64,000 bases of DNA, taken from Bacteroidetes bacterium UBA7662 (GTDB lineage Bacteria > Bacteroidota > Bacteroidia > UBA7662). The DNA is taken from the NCBI GenBank assembly GCA_002483345.1, contig DLHS01000018.1, positions 62,001 to 126,000 of the forward strand. Reading direction: 5' to 3'. The notes under the pieces were generated by a model. The model had not been told where the DNA came from and ran no database searches. It saw only the letters and a list, made by a program, of their open reading frames with translations. Both the position numbers and the translations under genes were made by a program. The first letter of the stretch is position 1. Each line of letters starts with the position of its first letter. This document shows positions 8,943 to 18,254 of the stretch, one piece after another.

Positions 8943-11345
8943 ATGATGAAGTATCTGAAAATCAGCCTCCTTTTGGTCAGCATGACAGCTACCAGTCCGT
9001 TGATGGCACAGTTGAACACCTCCTATCAACGTCCGCCCGAAGAAATAGCTGCCCTGCTGGAAGCCCCCGGCACACCTGCGATTGGTATATCTCCCGACAA
9101 ACAATGGATGGTACTGTACGAACGAGCAGATTATCCGGGTATTGAATCTGTTTCCAGGCCGGAGCTGCGGCTGGCGGGCTTGCGTATTGATCCGAATAAC
9201 TTTGGCCAGAGTCGTGCGAGTTATTACATCGGCATCCGCTTCATAAGGATTGCTGACGGAGCAGCGTTTTCGGTCACCGGCCTTCCTGAAAAGCTACTTT
9301 TATCTGGCGGAAGCTGGTCGCCCGACAGCAAAAAAATAGCCTTCACCCAAAATGATGCCGCGGAAATCAGCCTCTGGGTGATTGACATGGACACCCGACA
9401 GGCAAGAAGAGTCAGTCCCCGGAAGGTAAACGACGTAATGGGCAATACCTACAACTGGCAGTCTGACAGTCAAAGCCTTCTCTTCTCAGCTGTCCCGGAA
9501 GGTCGCGGGCCGGCACCAACCATCAGCCGGGTGCCGGCAGGGCCGGTCATTGAGGAAAATCTGGGTAAAAAGGCGCCCTCCAGAACCTATCAGGATTTAC
9601 TGAAAAACAGAGACGATGAAGTGCTTTTCACCTATTATGCCAGTGCTGACCTGGTACGGGTACAGCTTGATGGCGCTGAAAAGACGCTTATACCCAATCA
9701 AATGCTCTATGGCTTCTCAAGCTCACCCGACGGCCGTTATATACTCACCAAAATTATCCGGCAACCTTTCAGCTATCTGGTGCCCTATTACCGTTTTCCC
9801 AATCAGGTAGCCGTGTATGGTACAGACGGGAAGCTACATAAGACCATCTTTGACATTCCGTTAACCGACTACATCCCCAGTTCGTTTAATGCCGTTGAAC
9901 GCACCCCACGTTCTCACAGCTGGCGCTCCGATGAGCCCGCAACCATTTACTGGGTAGAGGCCCTCGACGGGGGTGACCCGAAAGTAGTGGCCGAATACCG
10001 GGACCGGGTCATGCAGCTGCCTGCTCCCTTCGATAGTTTTCCATTAGAGCTGGTAAAGACGCAGTTGCGTTTTGCCGGTTTGCAATGGGGAGATGCGCAG
10101 CATGCCCTGGTAACTGCCCGGTGGTGGAACAACCGAATGGAGGAAGTTTACCTGATTAATCCGGCCCAACCATCCAAAAACAAAAAAATCAGGGAACGGA
10201 ATTATGAAGATTCCTATGGTAATCCCGGTAGTCCTGTTATGAAAACCAATGCCTACGGCAGGACCGTCCTTAACATTCACAACAACCAGCTTTTCCTGAC
10301 CGGAGCGGGTAGTTCGGAGGCCGGTGATTTACCTTTTTTAGATCAGTACGACCTCAAAACAGGCAAAACTACTCGTTTGTGGCGTTGCGAAGCCCCTTAT
10401 TATGAGTATGTGGTTACTTTGCTCGACCCGGTTAAAAAAACCTTTGTGAGTTCAAGAGAATCGCAGACCGAAAACCCCAATTATTATTTGCGCACCGCGG
10501 GTAAAAATGAACTCAAAGCACTTACGCAATTTCCCAATCCGTACGAGGCTTTAAAGGGAGTACAAAAAGAACAGCTGCGTTATAAACGTGCAGACGGGGT
10601 AGAACTTACTGCGACACTTTATCTGCCGGCCGGTTACGATAAGAAGCAGGGGCCCCTCCCTGCGCTGGTTTGGGCCTATCCCCGTGAATTCAAAACCCAG
10701 GCGGCTGCCAGTCAGGTACAAGGCTCGAAGCATACCTTCACCCGTATCAGTTGGGCAAGTCCTGTTTTCTGGGTGCTGAGGGGCTATGCAGTGGTCGACA
10801 ATGCATCGATGCCGATTGTCGGAGAAGGCACCCTGGAGCCAAACGATACCTATGTGAAACAACTGGTAGCCAATGCAGAAGCTGTCATAGATTATACGGC
10901 CGGCATGGGAGTAGCAGACAGGAACCGGGTGGCGGTAGGTGGCCACAGTTACGGGGCTTTTATGACCGCCAATCTGATGGCACATTCAACCCTGTTCCGG
11001 GCAGGAATCGCACGGAGTGGTGCTTATAACCGAACCCTTACCCCCTTTGGTTTTCAGGCGGAGGAGCGCACCTACTGGCAGGCGCCGGAAGTATATTATC
11101 AGATGTCACCTTTCAGCTTTGCCGACCGTATCAAAACGCCTTTGCTGCTGATACACGGAGAGGCCGATAACAATCCCGGAACCTTTCCTATGCAGAGTGA
11201 GCGCTTGTACAACGCCATCAAAGGGCATGGCGGAACCGTCAGATATGTTGTTTTACCCCATGAAAGCCATAGCTACCGGGCCAAGGAAAGCCTGCTGCAT
11301 ATGTTATGGGAGATGGACCGGTGGCTGGAAACCTATTTAAAATAA
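8943..11345 (+). CDS. S9 family (prolyl oligopeptidase-like, glutamyl-endopeptidase type) exported peptidase
   Basis: 800 aa. A signal peptide (about 1-22, ending PLMAQ) precedes a long WD/beta-propeller-like N-terminal part (about 50-540) and a C-terminal alpha/beta-hydrolase domain. The catalytic triad is visible: S669 in GGHSYGAFM, D742 in GEADNNPG, H776 in PHESHSYR. The GGHSYGAFMTANL context resembles the S9D group, which includes plant chloroplast glutamyl endopeptidase. Export suggests periplasmic peptide digestion. Position directly behind two TonB receptors suggests it trims imported peptides, which is inference. The start is one of two adjacent Met codons. Confidence 0.9.
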   Translation: MMKYLKISLLLVSMTATSPLMAQLNTSYQRPPEEIAALLEAPGTPAIGISPDKQWMVLYERADYPGIESVSRPELRLAGLRIDPNNFGQSRASYYIGIRFIRIADGAAFSVTGLPEKLLLSGGSWSPDSKKIAFTQNDAAEISLWVIDMDTRQARRVSPRKVNDVMGNTYNWQSDSQSLLFSAVPEGRGPAPTISRVPAGPVIEENLGKKAPSRTYQDLLKNRDDEVLFTYYASADLVRVQLDGAEKTLIPNQMLYGFSSSPDGRYILTKIIRQPFSYLVPYYRFPNQVAVYGTDGKLHKTIFDIPLTDYIPSSFNAVERTPRSHSWRSDEPATIYWVEALDGGDPKVVAEYRDRVMQLPAPFDSFPLELVKTQLRFAGLQWGDAQHALVTARWWNNRMEEVYLINPAQPSKNKKIRERNYEDSYGNPGSPVMKTNAYGRTVLNIHNNQLFLTGAGSSEAGDLPFLDQYDLKTGKTTRLWRCEAPYYEYVVTLLDPVKKTFVSSRESQTENPNYYLRTAGKNELKALTQFPNPYEALKGVQKEQLRYKRADGVELTATLYLPAGYDKKQGPLPALVWAYPREFKTQAAASQVQGSKHTFTRISWASPVFWVLRGYAVVDNASMPIVGEGTLEPNDTYVKQLVANAEAVIDYTAGMGVADRNRVAVGGHSYGAFMTANLMAHSTLFRAGIARSGAYNRTLTPFGFQAEERTYWQAPEVYYQMSPFSFADRIKTPLLLIHGEADNNPGTFPMQSERLYNAIKGHGGTVRYVVLPHESHSYRAKESLLHMLWEMDRWLETYLK

Positions 11346-11369
11346 GAATTTCAGCTCTTCCAGGAATCT

Positions 11370-11993
11370 TCATCCCCTGATGTATACCACTGCTTTGGTT
11401 TCGTAATAAGGATTATCAAAGAACCTTGGAATAGGATATACTTTATACGGTCGTCGGGCTTCATCCAGTTCTTCCATCAGATCGCCCCCTTTGAGATAGA
11501 GTATCCCATTTTCAAGCGGGTGGTGGTTGGTGGTATAGAATTTATCTTTCACCCATTCATAAAAGGGTGCCATGCGGGTAACTGCCCGGCTTACAATAAA
11601 ATCAAATTTTCCCGGTACCTCCTCTGCCCTGCCGTGGATGGCTTGGATATTCTGAATGCCGCTCGCGGCAGCGACTTCCGTGACTACTTTAATCTTCTTG
11701 CCAATGGAATCCACGAGTGTAAACTGGGTTTCCGGAAAAAGAATGGCCAGGGGAATTCCCGGAAATCCTCCGCCGGTACCGACATCGAGGATTTTGGCAG
11801 CCGTATTAAAAGGCATGACTTTGGCAATAGCCAGGCTGTGCAGCACATGGTGGATGTAAAATTCATCCATGTCTTTGCGAGAAATCACGTTTATCTGTGC
11901 ATTCCATTCGGTGTAGAGTGCTTTCAGCCCTTCAAACTGTCTGACCTGATTTTCAGTAAGACCGGGAAAATAACGAAGCAATTCTTCCATCAC
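11370..11993 (-). CDS. rsmG: 16S rRNA (guanine527-N7)-methyltransferase RsmG
   Basis: 207 aa. The SAM-binding motif DVGTGGGFPGIPLA and the family segments NVISRKDMDEFYIHHVLHSL and SRAVTRM are present. It methylates G527 of 16S rRNA in the small subunit, in the cytoplasm. The start overlaps the upstream glycosyltransferase gene by four bases (ATGA on the minus strand), so both are read from one mRNA. It converges with the S9 peptidase gene, 24 bases apart, and no strong terminator hairpin is visible between them. Confidence 0.95.
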   Translation of the reverse strand: MMEELLRYFPGLTENQVRQFEGLKALYTEWNAQINVISRKDMDEFYIHHVLHSLAIAKVMPFNTAAKILDVGTGGGFPGIPLAILFPETQFTLVDSIGKKIKVVTEVAAASGIQNIQAIHGRAEEVPGKFDFIVSRAVTRMAPFYEWVKDKFYTTNHHPLENGILYLKGGDLMEELDEARRPYKVYPIPRFFDNPYYETKAVVYIRG

Positions 11994-13114
11994 CAGCCGC
12001 TTTTAGAAAACAGAGCCCGTATAGACCAGCCGATCTGCAGCAAAGGATGGTACAAATCAATGACGGGCAGGAGCCACACCAGCCGGGTATCCCCGAATTT
12101 ACGGGCTGCCAGGCCTATGAATAACCAACGGTGCAGCAAGGTGAACGCAAATACCGCGCTACTGATGTACAACCATACAGGCTGGGAGAGATACACATAT
12201 AAGCTATACCCAAAGGCCGGAAAAAGCAATAAATGGGTGAGCGCGAAAAAGCTGAGCCAGTTTCTGTCTGCCCTGCGATAATATTTACCCGTGCTGGCAT
12301 GCCTCGTCTTCTGACGACTCCAGGCCTCCCAGCTTTTTTCAGGCAGCGAAATGGTGAACGATTCAGGCTCCAGATTGACCCGTACATTTTTTCCTGTGCT
12401 GGCCTGGTTCACAAATAAATCATCGTCGCCGGAGGGGTGTTTGATATGTGCCACAAAACCTTTGTGAAAGAAAAACAGACTTCTCAGATACGATAAATTT
12501 CTACCTACGCCCATATAGGCTCTTCCGGCAATGGCATGACTGAAATAATGCAGGGCGGTTAGAATCGTATCATATTGGATAAACAGGTTAAGCAGCGTTT
12601 TCTCTCTGGCATAGGCCCCAAAGCCTAATACAATCTCTGTTTTATCGATGTATTGCTTCTGCATCTGGCGTATCCACTGATCAGATGCCGGGTAACAGTC
12701 GGCATCGCTGAATAAAAGCAGGTTATTTTCGGCCGATTTAATCCCCAGCGTCAGCGCGAATTTTTTGCCGGTGGGATATTTGGGCTGTTCCTCTATGGTG
12801 ACCACCTTCAGCCGGGGGTATAACAACTGCATCTCTTTCAGGAGATCTGCACTTTCATCGTAGGAACAGTCGTTCACAACAATTATTTCAAAATCAGGAT
12901 AATCCTGTTTCAGAAAAGCCGGGAGAAATCTGGCGAGATTCTCTGCTTCATTGCGGGCTGCGATGATGACCGAAACAGCTTGTTCCTGTCGGTTAAAGGC
13001 CGATTGTTTGTCTTTGTAGGTAAATAACTTCAGCCAGAACCGGTACTGATAAAACAGGTTCAGCAGGAGGAGCAGTCCCAGGAGGGCGAGGGGCAGGTAA
13101 AAAACCAGGTTCAT
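11990..13114 (-). CDS. Family 2 glycosyltransferase, membrane-anchored
   Basis: 374 aa with the start chosen at the ATG ending at 13114; its product begins MNLVFYLPLALLGLLLLLN, a membrane segment. A longer frame to 13162 would run into the tgt promoter. GT2 features: VSVIIAARNEAENL, IIVVNDCSYDES, FSDADCYPASDQWI (DxD-like), and SRQKTRHASTGKYY (QxxRW-like region). Two or three C-terminal membrane segments follow (about 275-350). It should add a sugar to a lipid or envelope acceptor at the inner membrane; neither donor nor acceptor is known. It is coupled to rsmG by a four-base overlap. Confidence 0.85.
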   Translation of the reverse strand: MNLVFYLPLALLGLLLLLNLFYQYRFWLKLFTYKDKQSAFNRQEQAVSVIIAARNEAENLARFLPAFLKQDYPDFEIIVVNDCSYDESADLLKEMQLLYPRLKVVTIEEQPKYPTGKKFALTLGIKSAENNLLLFSDADCYPASDQWIRQMQKQYIDKTEIVLGFGAYAREKTLLNLFIQYDTILTALHYFSHAIAGRAYMGVGRNLSYLRSLFFFHKGFVAHIKHPSGDDDLFVNQASTGKNVRVNLEPESFTISLPEKSWEAWSRQKTRHASTGKYYRRADRNWLSFFALTHLLLFPAFGYSLYVYLSQPVWLYISSAVFAFTLLHRWLFIGLAARKFGDTRLVWLLPVIDLYHPLLQIGWSIRALFSKSGW

Positions 13115-13144
13115 GTAAGCGGGATTTCCAGGCGTTGGATACGT

Positions 13145-13152
13145 TAACTTTG
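13145..13152 (+). promoter_or_regulatory. -7 box of tgt promoter
   Basis: TAACTTTG matches TAnnTTTG exactly, 55 bases before the tgt ATG. A weak TTTCC at 13125-13129 could serve as the -33 element. The box lies in the divergent gap once the glycosyltransferase start is set at 13114. Confidence 0.6.
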
Positions 13153-13207
13153 CGCGCGACAAAGCTAAGGCTTATCCGTCCCTCGTTTACAGACAATTTT
13201 TGAACAG

Positions 13208-14338
13208 ATGTCGTTTTCTCTTTCAGCCCAGGATCCACACTCCAAAGCCCGTGCGGGCAGTCTTGTTACCGCACATGGCACCATCGAAACACCCATTTTC
13301 ATGCCGGTAGGTACGGCGGGCACCGTAAAAGGGGTCCATCAGCATGAACTTAAAAACGATATCAAAGCCCAGATAATACTGGGGAATACCTATCACCTCT
13401 ACCTGCGGCCCGGTACTGAGTTACTTGAAAAGGCTGGCGGATTACACAAATTTAACGGCTGGGAAGGCCCCATACTCACCGACAGCGGTGGCTATCAGGT
13501 ATTTTCCCTGTCGGATATCCGGAAAATAAAAGAGGAAGGCGCTACCTTTTCGAGCCATATCGACGGGTCCAAACACCTCTTCAGCCCGGAACGTGTGATG
13601 GACATCCAGCGAAGTATTGGTGCCGACATTGTGATGGCCTTCGACGAATGTACCCCCTACCCCTGCGAATACCGTTACGCCAAAGATTCCATGGAGCTGA
13701 CCCACCGCTGGCTGCAACGGTGTATTACCCATTTTGACCAGAGCGAGCCTAAATACGGTTACCATCAACTGCTTTTCCCGATTGTTCAGGGCAGCGTTTA
13801 TCCCGATCTCCGGAAGGCTTCCGCCGAATTTATCGCCGGCACCAACCGGGAGGGTTATGCCATCGGCGGGCTCAGCGTGGGTGAACCCCATGAAGACATG
13901 TACGCCATGACCGACCTGGTGACTGCGATACTTCCTGCCGACAAACCCCGCTACCTGATGGGCGTAGGCACCCCTGCCAACATATTGGAAAGCATCGCAT
14001 TGGGTATTGATATGTTTGATTGTGTGATGCCCACCAGAAATGCCCGCAACGGTATGCTGTTTACCAGAAACGGGGTGATGAATATGCGGAATGAAAAGTG
14101 GCGCAGCGACCTCAGCCCCATCGACCCGGAGAGTGACCTTTTGGTTGATCAGGTTTACAACAAAGCCTACCTGGCACACCTCATCCGGAACAAAGAGATG
14201 TTGGGGGCTCAGATTGCTTCCATCCACAACCTCCATTTTTATTTGTGGCTGGTGAAAGAAGCCCGCAGGCGTATTCTGGCAGGAGATTTCAAAAGCTGGA
14301 AAGACAGTATGGTCACCCAACTGATGCAGAAGCTGTAA
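13208..14338 (+). CDS. tgt: tRNA-guanine transglycosylase, zinc-site cysteines absent
   Basis: 376 aa. It exchanges guanine-34 for preQ1 in GUN tRNAs during queuosine synthesis. Motifs: ILTDSGGYQVFSL, AFDECTPYP, YAIGGLSVGEPHE and FDCVMPTRNARNG (nucleophile Asp region). In E. coli-type enzymes the C-terminal zinc site is a CxCxxC motif plus a His. Here the matching stretch reads DPESDLLVDQVY with no Cys, while the IHNL His remains, so the structural zinc site appears lost. From memory other Bacteroidota Tgt proteins also lack it, but I cannot verify that here. A queD gene at 60 kb belongs to the same pathway. Confidence 0.93.
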   Translation: MSFSLSAQDPHSKARAGSLVTAHGTIETPIFMPVGTAGTVKGVHQHELKNDIKAQIILGNTYHLYLRPGTELLEKAGGLHKFNGWEGPILTDSGGYQVFSLSDIRKIKEEGATFSSHIDGSKHLFSPERVMDIQRSIGADIVMAFDECTPYPCEYRYAKDSMELTHRWLQRCITHFDQSEPKYGYHQLLFPIVQGSVYPDLRKASAEFIAGTNREGYAIGGLSVGEPHEDMYAMTDLVTAILPADKPRYLMGVGTPANILESIALGIDMFDCVMPTRNARNGMLFTRNGVMNMRNEKWRSDLSPIDPESDLLVDQVYNKAYLAHLIRNKEMLGAQIASIHNLHFYLWLVKEARRRILAGDFKSWKDSMVTQLMQKL

Positions 14339-14395
14339 ACGTAAATCTTCATCCCAGCTTATTGGCATTCGGTTTGGAAAGCTTATTTTTCAAGC

Positions 14396-16219
14396 ATGAA
14401 GCAATTTGCCACGCTCTTCGCCCTGCTGCTGGTTTTATCACGGACCAGTGGCGCCCAGACCCCTGACTTTAAAGTGCCTGAATGGGCCAAAAAGGTAGTA
14501 TGGTATCAGATTTTTCCAGACCGTTTCCACAATGGTGACACCACCAACGATCCTCCACCGGGCAGTCAGTTTCATGCCTGGCCACATGATACTATCAATC
14601 CGTGGCAGATTCATCCCTGGACGAGCGACTGGTATGCGCTGCAACCTTATGAAAAGGCCAATGGCAAAAATCTCTCCCACAACCTGACCCGCCGGCGTTA
14701 TGGTGGCGATTTGCAGGGGATACTTAACAAACTGGATTATTTGCAGCAGCTGGGCATTACGGCCATCTACCTGAACCCCGTGTTCTGGTCGCCAAGCCAC
14801 CACAAATACGACGGCTTTATGTACCACCACATCGATCCGTATCTCGGCCCTGATCCGGAAGCAGATATAGCCCGGATAAACAAAGAGACTTATAACGACC
14901 CGGAAAGCTGGACCTGGACATCGGCCGATCTGCTGGCCCTCAAACTCATCAAAAGTTGCCACGAACGAGGCATCCGCATCATCTTCGACGGCGTATTTAA
15001 CCACCTGGGCAGCGGCAGCATCCCCTTTCAGGATGTGCTGAAAAACCAGCAGGCATCGCCTTACAAAAACTGGTTTATGATCAAAAGCTGGGACGACAGC
15101 GTGGCGGGCACCCGCTTCGCCTATGATGGCTGGTTTGGCGTGTCTACCCTGCCGGAAATCAAAGAAGACAGCAATGGCATTGTGGCCGAACCCAAGGCCT
15201 ACATCATGGCCAGCACCCGCCGCTGGATGGACCCCACCGGCAAAGGTGATCTGAGTGCCGGTATTGATGGCTGGCGGCTGGATGTGGCCTTTTGTGTAGC
15301 CCATCCTTTCTGGAAAGAATGGAGAACAGTTGTGAAAAGCATAAACCCCGATGCCTACCTGACTGCAGAAGTGATAGATGAGATACACAAAGTCCAACCC
15401 TATTTACAGGGAGATGAGTTTGACGCCATCATGAACTACAATTTCGCCTTTGCCTGTGCCGATTATTTTGTGAGCGAAAAAACCCGAATCACCACCTCTG
15501 CCTTTGAAAAACAGTTGGAAAAGCTGCGCCAGGCCTACCCACCTTCGGTGACCTATGTGCAACAGAATTTGTTTGGAAGTCACGATTCAAACCGCCTGAA
15601 CTCACACATTGTAAACCGCGATTTTGCCCGTTATGGCGACTGGGGGGACTATTTTGGCAAGTCCCGCTCTGAAAACGTCCACTACAACACCCGGAAACCC
15701 ACACCCTCGGAATATGAGATACAAAAGCTCTTTGCCGTTTTCCAGATGACCTATGTAGGTGCTCCGATGGTATACTACGGCGATGAAGCCGGCATGTGGG
15801 GTGCCAACGATCCCGACTGCCGTAAACCCATGGTTTGGGCAGAATTTAACCATGCGCCGGAGATGGTCAAAGCCGACGGCAGCAGCTATCCAGAACCTCA
15901 GGTGGTTGCCGTAAATCAGGATATGCTGGCACATTACCGCAAACTCATCCATATCCGCAACAACTATCCTGCCTTGCAGACGGGTGCCTACCGGACCCTG
16001 GCCACTTTCGATAAAGAGCAGGTATTTGCCTTCGAAAGAAGCCTGCCCGGAGCCAGAACCGTATGGGTAATCCTGAACAACAGCTCCGAAAACCAGGAGT
16101 TTGCGCTATCAATTCCCAAAAAAATGCGTGAAATCTATACTGGTGAAAATTTTACACCTACTCAAAAAATAAAACTGGCGCCTAAAAGTTTTCTGTTGCT
16201 GGCTGCTCCACTGCCTTAA
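14396..16219 (+). CDS. Secreted GH13 alpha-amylase family glycoside hydrolase
   Basis: 607 aa. Signal peptide about 1-20 (ends SRTSGAQ). GH13 motifs: DGVFNHLG (D198, H203), GIDGWRLDVAF with nucleophile D296, LTAEVID with acid/base E325, and NLFGSHDSNR with H396/D397. The barrel spans about 30-520, with a C-terminal beta domain to the end. The early VVWYQIFPDRFHNGD and HKYDGFMYHHIDPYLG segments resemble cyclomaltodextrinase/neopullulanase-type enzymes, which act on alpha-1,4-glucans and maltodextrins. Export to the periplasm or cell surface is likely. The next gene starts 9 bases downstream. No SusC/SusD genes are adjacent. Confidence 0.92.
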   Translation: MKQFATLFALLLVLSRTSGAQTPDFKVPEWAKKVVWYQIFPDRFHNGDTTNDPPPGSQFHAWPHDTINPWQIHPWTSDWYALQPYEKANGKNLSHNLTRRRYGGDLQGILNKLDYLQQLGITAIYLNPVFWSPSHHKYDGFMYHHIDPYLGPDPEADIARINKETYNDPESWTWTSADLLALKLIKSCHERGIRIIFDGVFNHLGSGSIPFQDVLKNQQASPYKNWFMIKSWDDSVAGTRFAYDGWFGVSTLPEIKEDSNGIVAEPKAYIMASTRRWMDPTGKGDLSAGIDGWRLDVAFCVAHPFWKEWRTVVKSINPDAYLTAEVIDEIHKVQPYLQGDEFDAIMNYNFAFACADYFVSEKTRITTSAFEKQLEKLRQAYPPSVTYVQQNLFGSHDSNRLNSHIVNRDFARYGDWGDYFGKSRSENVHYNTRKPTPSEYEIQKLFAVFQMTYVGAPMVYYGDEAGMWGANDPDCRKPMVWAEFNHAPEMVKADGSSYPEPQVVAVNQDMLAHYRKLIHIRNNYPALQTGAYRTLATFDKEQVFAFERSLPGARTVWVILNNSSENQEFALSIPKKMREIYTGENFTPTQKIKLAPKSFLLLAAPLP

Positions 16220-16228
16220 TCTTGCTAT

Positions 16229-17083
16229 ATGGCATATAAGATTTTCTTTTCCTGCTGTTTCATTTTATTATCTTCTGTGGTACAGGCGCAGTTTATACAA
16301 TTTATGAGCAGTGACCGTCCCGGACAAAAACTGACACCTATGGCGGTAGGAAAAGACTATCTTCAATTTCAGGGAGGTGGTGAAATCGGGAAACGCAGGC
16401 AATCCGCCCCTGGTTCGCCCATTCCTGCGGCACAATTTTCGGCAGAGCACTTTTTGCTGAGATACGGAATCAGCCAGAAAGCTGAGCTGAACATCGGTTT
16501 CTCTACCGAACAACAAACAGTTCTTAACGCTATCACCGTTCCGGCGGGAGGGCTCAGAAATTACAGGGCTTTTGACCGCAGCCCGCTTCAGGGAAGTCTT
16601 GGAATGCGGTATATGTTCTTTTCAGAAGAAGACCGGGATTTTAGCCTGGGCGCGGTCGGCTTATTTATTCTGGGGAAAGAAAATAACTCCGGGAATTTAA
16701 ATGTACCGGGTGCCAAAACAGGCCTTTCGGCTTCCAAACTGATTACGGGCAAAATGTTGGCCACCGGAAATATGGGCATTCACTGGAACGAGCCATTGGC
16801 AGGACACCTGTACTATTATACCATCCAGCTGGGTTTCGATCTGGGGAAAAACTTTGGACTTTTCGCGGAGGCAATGAACCAGAACAGTTTCAATGCATGG
16901 GGGGACTACCGCCAGTTCCTCAACGGAGGATTCAGCTGGAAGCTGACACCCAATTTTATGTTTGATGTTTCCGGAGGCTGGGCGCGTACCCATGCTTTAG
17001 CCTTTAAAGAAGATTATTTCTTCGGCGGATTTGGGGTGTCGTGGAAAATCAAAACCAGGCCTTCAACGGCACAACGGCTGTAA
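16229..17083 (+). CDS. Putative outer-membrane beta-barrel protein, transporter-like
   Basis: 284 aa. Signal peptide about 1-20 (ends SSVVQAQ). The mature part alternates aromatic and polar residues in strand-like stretches (LNIGFSTEQQT, LGMRYMFFSEED, NFGLFAEAMNQN, GFGVSWKIK), as in small outer-membrane barrels. The early segments AEHFLLRYGISQKAELNIG and DFSLGAVGLFILG recall the MetA-pathway-of-phenol 'transporter' family, but that match is tentative. It follows the amylase gene by 9 bases and is probably co-transcribed. Function unknown. Confidence 0.6.
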   Translation: MAYKIFFSCCFILLSSVVQAQFIQFMSSDRPGQKLTPMAVGKDYLQFQGGGEIGKRRQSAPGSPIPAAQFSAEHFLLRYGISQKAELNIGFSTEQQTVLNAITVPAGGLRNYRAFDRSPLQGSLGMRYMFFSEEDRDFSLGAVGLFILGKENNSGNLNVPGAKTGLSASKLITGKMLATGNMGIHWNEPLAGHLYYYTIQLGFDLGKNFGLFAEAMNQNSFNAWGDYRQFLNGGFSWKLTPNFMFDVSGGWARTHALAFKEDYFFGGFGVSWKIKTRPSTAQRL

Positions 17084-17087
17084 ATCC

Positions 17088-17154
17088 AAAAGCTCCGTGC
17101 CTCAGTGCCCTCAGTGGTTAAACACGGAGTACACTGAGACACGGAGCTTTTTTT
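17088..17154. terminator. Long-stem bidirectional terminator between convergent genes
   Basis: Arms 17088-17107 and 17132-17151 are 20 bases each and pair with a single mismatch around a 24-base loop. A run of seven T follows on plus, and A residues open the left arm so the minus transcript also gets a U run. It separates the barrel gene from lepB. The words CTCCGTG and CTCAGTG recur within arms and loop. Confidence 0.8.
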
Positions 17155-18247
17155 AATGGATGGTGCGCATCAGCCTGTTCCAACGGATTTTGTTGAAAAA
17201 AGAGGCATTGTAATCGAGGCTCAGCCAGACAAAAACGGCTTTACCTACGATGTGATCTTCGGGCACAAACCCCCAGTAGCGGCTGTCGAGCGAATTGTGC
17301 CGGTTATCTCCCATCATCCAGAAATAATCCATCTGAAAGGTATATGAGGTGGCTTCCTGGCCATTGATGAAAATTTTACCCTCCCGCTCTTCGAGTTTGT
17401 TCTTTTCATAGACCTCGATGGCACGACGGTAAATATTGATATTGTTGGCATCCAACGGCATGGTCACTCCTTTTTTAGGGATGATGATCGGGCCATAATT
17501 ATCAAGGTTCCAGGGGTAGTGTTTGGTGAAGGGGAATATTTCTTCGGTATAATAATGGGCAGGCGCGTTGTAGGGCTCAATGAACTGTACGTTGGCGAAA
17601 CTCTTCACTTTATCCGCATTCTCTTTGGTAAGATTCAGCAGGAAATCGCCCTCTGCCGAAATGGCCCCTCCTTCCGTGATGTCAAGTTTTTCGAGGGTTT
17701 TGGGGTTAAAGCCACTGCCGTCGGTTTTTACATGGTATTTGTACTGACTGCGTTCGGGCTGATCGAGGGCTTTGCCATTGATGAACACCATCCTGTCGCG
17801 GATTTCAAGTGTATCGCCTGCAATCCCGACACAACGTTTGATATAGTTATCCTGCTTGTCAACCGGCCGGAAATCCTCCATAGGGTAGTTGAAAACCACC
17901 ACATCATTGTTTTTGATTTTGCCGAAGCCAGGCAAACGGCGATAATCGAATTTGAGCCATTCGAGATACGATTTGGTCCCCAGAACCGGCATGGTATTGT
18001 GTGCAAAGGGGAAGCTGAGCGGCGTCATCGGCAACCGCGACCCGTACGACAGTTTACTTACGAACAGGAAGTCTCCCACCATCAGCGACTTCTCCATAGA
18101 AGGCGTAGGAATGGTATAGGCCTCTATCATAAAGGTTCGGATCAGTGTCGCAGCTATAACTGCAAAAAGGATGGCCTCCACCCATTCACGGGTTTTGGAC
18201 TTGGGCTTGCCAGATTTTTTCTTTTTCTGCCAGAATTTCCAGTTCAT
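17153..18247 (-). CDS. lepB: Signal peptidase I
   Basis: 364 aa. One N-terminal membrane anchor (about 22-42) with a preceding basic stretch (KFWQKKKKSGKPKSK). Catalytic Ser50 lies in PTPSMEKSLMVGD and general-base Lys137 in YIKRCVGIAGDTLEI. The C-terminal box WMMGDNRHNSLDSRYWGFVP is present. It cleaves signal peptides of exported proteins at the outer face of the inner membrane. A long insertion (about 155-300) separates the lysine box from the C-terminal box, making the protein longer than the E. coli enzyme. It is last in the ybaB-DUF2231-lepB minus-strand run, 7 bases after the DUF2231 gene. Confidence 0.95.
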   Translation of the reverse strand: MNWKFWQKKKKSGKPKSKTREWVEAILFAVIAATLIRTFMIEAYTIPTPSMEKSLMVGDFLFVSKLSYGSRLPMTPLSFPFAHNTMPVLGTKSYLEWLKFDYRRLPGFGKIKNNDVVVFNYPMEDFRPVDKQDNYIKRCVGIAGDTLEIRDRMVFINGKALDQPERSQYKYHVKTDGSGFNPKTLEKLDITEGGAISAEGDFLLNLTKENADKVKSFANVQFIEPYNAPAHYYTEEIFPFTKHYPWNLDNYGPIIIPKKGVTMPLDANNINIYRRAIEVYEKNKLEEREGKIFINGQEATSYTFQMDYFWMMGDNRHNSLDSRYWGFVPEDHIVGKAVFVWLSLDYNASFFNKIRWNRLMRTIH

Positions 18248-18254
18248 GGTTGTT

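Noticed and set aside
11520..12281. 253-codon open frame on plus across rsmG and the glycosyltransferase gene
   Set aside because: It is antisense to two well-supported genes and its product has no recognisable domain or start context.
13442..14368. 308-codon minus frame opposite tgt
   Set aside because: Shadow of tgt; the plus-strand product carries all Tgt motifs.
14438..15397. 319-codon minus frame opposite the GH13 amylase gene
   Set aside because: Shadow frame; composition mirrors the amylase codons and no motif is seen.
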